DNA from: Verrucomicrobiota bacterium
GTDB lineage: Bacteria > Verrucomicrobiota > Verrucomicrobiia > Chthoniobacterales > UBA10450
Reading direction: 5' to 3'
Assembly (NCBI GenBank): GCA_003219395.1
Contig: QHOR01000125.1
Span: forward strand, 3,600 to 9,248
Length of the DNA stretch: 5,649 nt
This document shows, one piece after another, positions 4,614 to 5,649 of the stretch (its first letter is position 1; every line of letters begins with the position of its first letter). Both the position numbers and the translations under genes were made by a program. The notes under the pieces were generated by a model that was given only the letters and a program-made list of their open reading frames with translations, had not been told where the DNA came from and made no database searches.

Positions 4614-5649
4614 TGCGTCCAGACTATTCTCCGCTTTCTGTGCGCGCCGAACTTACCATCCGCGGGATAATTATAGGTGTCATCATCACGCTGGTGTTTA
4701 CTGCGGCCAATGTGTACTTCGGTCTCAAGGCCGGTCTGACCTTTTCGACGTCGATTCCGGCGGCGGTGATTTCGATGGCAATTCTAAAAGGTTTCCGTGA
4801 TGCCACCGTTCAGGAAAACAACATCGTGCAGACCGTTGCGTCCGCCGCGGGAACGCTGTCGTCGATTATTTTCGTATTGCCGGGTCTGATCATGATCGGT
4901 TGGTGGACAGAATTTCCGTTTTGGACCTCATTCTTAATCTGTGCTCTGGGCGGGATTCTGGGCGTGATGTATTCAATTCCGCTTCGCCGCGCTTTGGTGA
5001 CAAATTCGGATCTGCCATATCCTGAAGGTGTCGCATGTGCCGAGGTGCTCAAAGTCGGCAGCAGCGATAAAACGCATGCCGCAGATATCGAACATGGACG
5101 TGCAGGTCTGCTCGCGGTCTTGTGGGGAGCGATCGTAGCTGCCGTATTCGCCGTAATCGTCGCAACGCAGGTGTTCGCTTCTGATGTGGCGCAGGCCTTC
5201 CGAATCGGCAGGCGAGGCGCCGTGAGCGGCTATGATTTTTCTCTTTCCTTTGCGCTGCTGGCGATCGGTCACCTGGTTGGGCTGTCGGTAGGAATCGCCA
5301 TGCTCATCGGCGCATTGATCGGCTGGGGTTGGGGCGTGCCGCATTACTCCGCAATGTTCAACGATGTCACGACGGCGGCTGGTCAACTCGCGCAGAGCAC
5401 TTGGAGCAAAAAAGTGCGTTTTGTTGGGGCGGGCGCGATTGGCGTCTCAGCGATCTGGACGTTGCTGAAGTTGGTAAAGCCTGTTGCGCAAGGCCTCGCT
5501 GGCGCAATGGCTGCTTCACGCGCGCGCAAGGCGGGCAGAGCCGATACATTGCCAATCACTGAGCGCGATATTCCGATCGGCATCGTAGGTGTTGTTACAT
5601 TGGTTTGCATGCTGCCGATCGGTTGGCTGCTCGGCTACTTCGGGAATAT
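4601..5649 (+). CDS. OPT-family oligopeptide transporter, N-terminal part (cut by window end)
   Basis: The frame stays open to the last base, giving at least 349 residues of a polytopic inner-membrane protein. OPT carriers (the PF03169 family) import small peptides or metal chelates with protons. After a short polar start the chain has LTIRGIIIGVIITLVFTAAN, then VYFGLKAGLTFSTSIPAAV, the first OPT helices. The conserved loop motif NSDLPYPEGVACAEVLKVG lies at 135-153, and about eight hydrophobic segments are visible before the cut, ending in DIPIGIVGVVTL. The start is unclear. TTG 4601 gives a natural N-terminus (TPPVRPDYSPLSVRAELTIRG), GTG 4613 is an alternative, and no in-frame ATG precedes the first helix. 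It is downstream of nagZ on the same strand with a 43-bp gap, so cotranscription is likely. A role in importing cell-wall peptides would fit nagZ but is speculation. Confidence 0.88.
   Translation, partial: MTPPVRPDYSPLSVRAELTIRGIIIGVIITLVFTAANVYFGLKAGLTFSTSIPAAVISMAILKGFRDATVQENNIVQTVASAAGTLSSIIFVLPGLIMIGWWTEFPFWTSFLICALGGILGVMYSIPLRRALVTNSDLPYPEGVACAEVLKVGSSDKTHAADIEHGRAGLLAVLWGAIVAAVFAVIVATQVFASDVAQAFRIGRRGAVSGYDFSLSFALLAIGHLVGLSVGIAMLIGALIGWGWGVPHYSAMFNDVTTAAGQLAQSTWSKKVRFVGAGAIGVSAIWTLLKLVKPVAQGLAGAMAASRARKAGRADTLPITERDIPIGIVGVVTLVCMLPIGWLLGYFGN

Noticed and set aside
4573..4800. 75-codon plus-strand frame with GGAGGGG just upstream, including ATG 4594
   Set aside because: It runs out of frame through the first transporter helices. 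The OPT frame is clearly coding from about 4616 on. An early frameshift joining the two cannot be excluded, but nothing requires it.
4973..5386. 137-codon minus-strand frame opposite the transporter gene
   Set aside because: It is antisense to well-conserved OPT sequence, including the NSDLPYPEG motif, and has no recognisable domain.

Overview
The window is ordinary chromosomal DNA, GC close to 50-55%, with seven densely packed protein genes and no RNA gene, insertion sequence or CRISPR array that I can see. A Verrucomicrobiota-like (soil or freshwater) Gram-negative is my best guess. The reasons are the signal-peptide-bearing envelope enzymes, the secreted FKBP with an Ala/Pro tail, frequent TTG starts with weak Shine-Dalgarno sites, and a short heptamer repeat array of a type I associate with such genomes. 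This is an inference, not a placement.

Layout. Positions 16-1560 (minus strand) hold a two-gene unit: a secreted protein with a T4-lysozyme-like GIGH signature, then an exported L,D-transpeptidase 3 bp downstream. Both look like peptidoglycan-acting proteins. Divergent to it, 1541-2290 (plus) encodes an exported FKBP-type peptidyl-prolyl isomerase with a Mip/FkpA-like N-terminal dimerisation region. Convergent with that, 2371-3296 (minus) is nadD followed by rsfS, a classical bacterial pair (NAD synthesis and ribosome silencing). Divergent from nadD, 3457-4557 (plus) is nagZ (GH3 beta-N-acetylglucosaminidase of peptidoglycan recycling). It is followed 43 bp later by the 5' part of an OPT-family oligopeptide transporter gene that runs off the window end.

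Points worth a second look. (1) rsfS has no ATG/GTG/TTG at the expected N-terminus. A well-placed GGAG lies 8 nt before an ATA that overlaps the nadD stop as ATAA, so this is either a rare AUA start or a single-base change or error of an ATGA junction. (2) A six-unit 7-bp repeat array runs into the 5' end of nadD and supplies its TTG start codon. (3) A degenerate palindromic intergenic element sits between nadD and nagZ. (4) A 9-bp perfect stem ties up a GGAGGGG sequence just ahead of the OPT gene. (5) The lysozyme-like protein next to the L,D-transpeptidase is probably an unnamed cell-wall enzyme, and its likely start overlaps the divergent FKBP gene. I see no clear sign of a wholly new multi-gene system.
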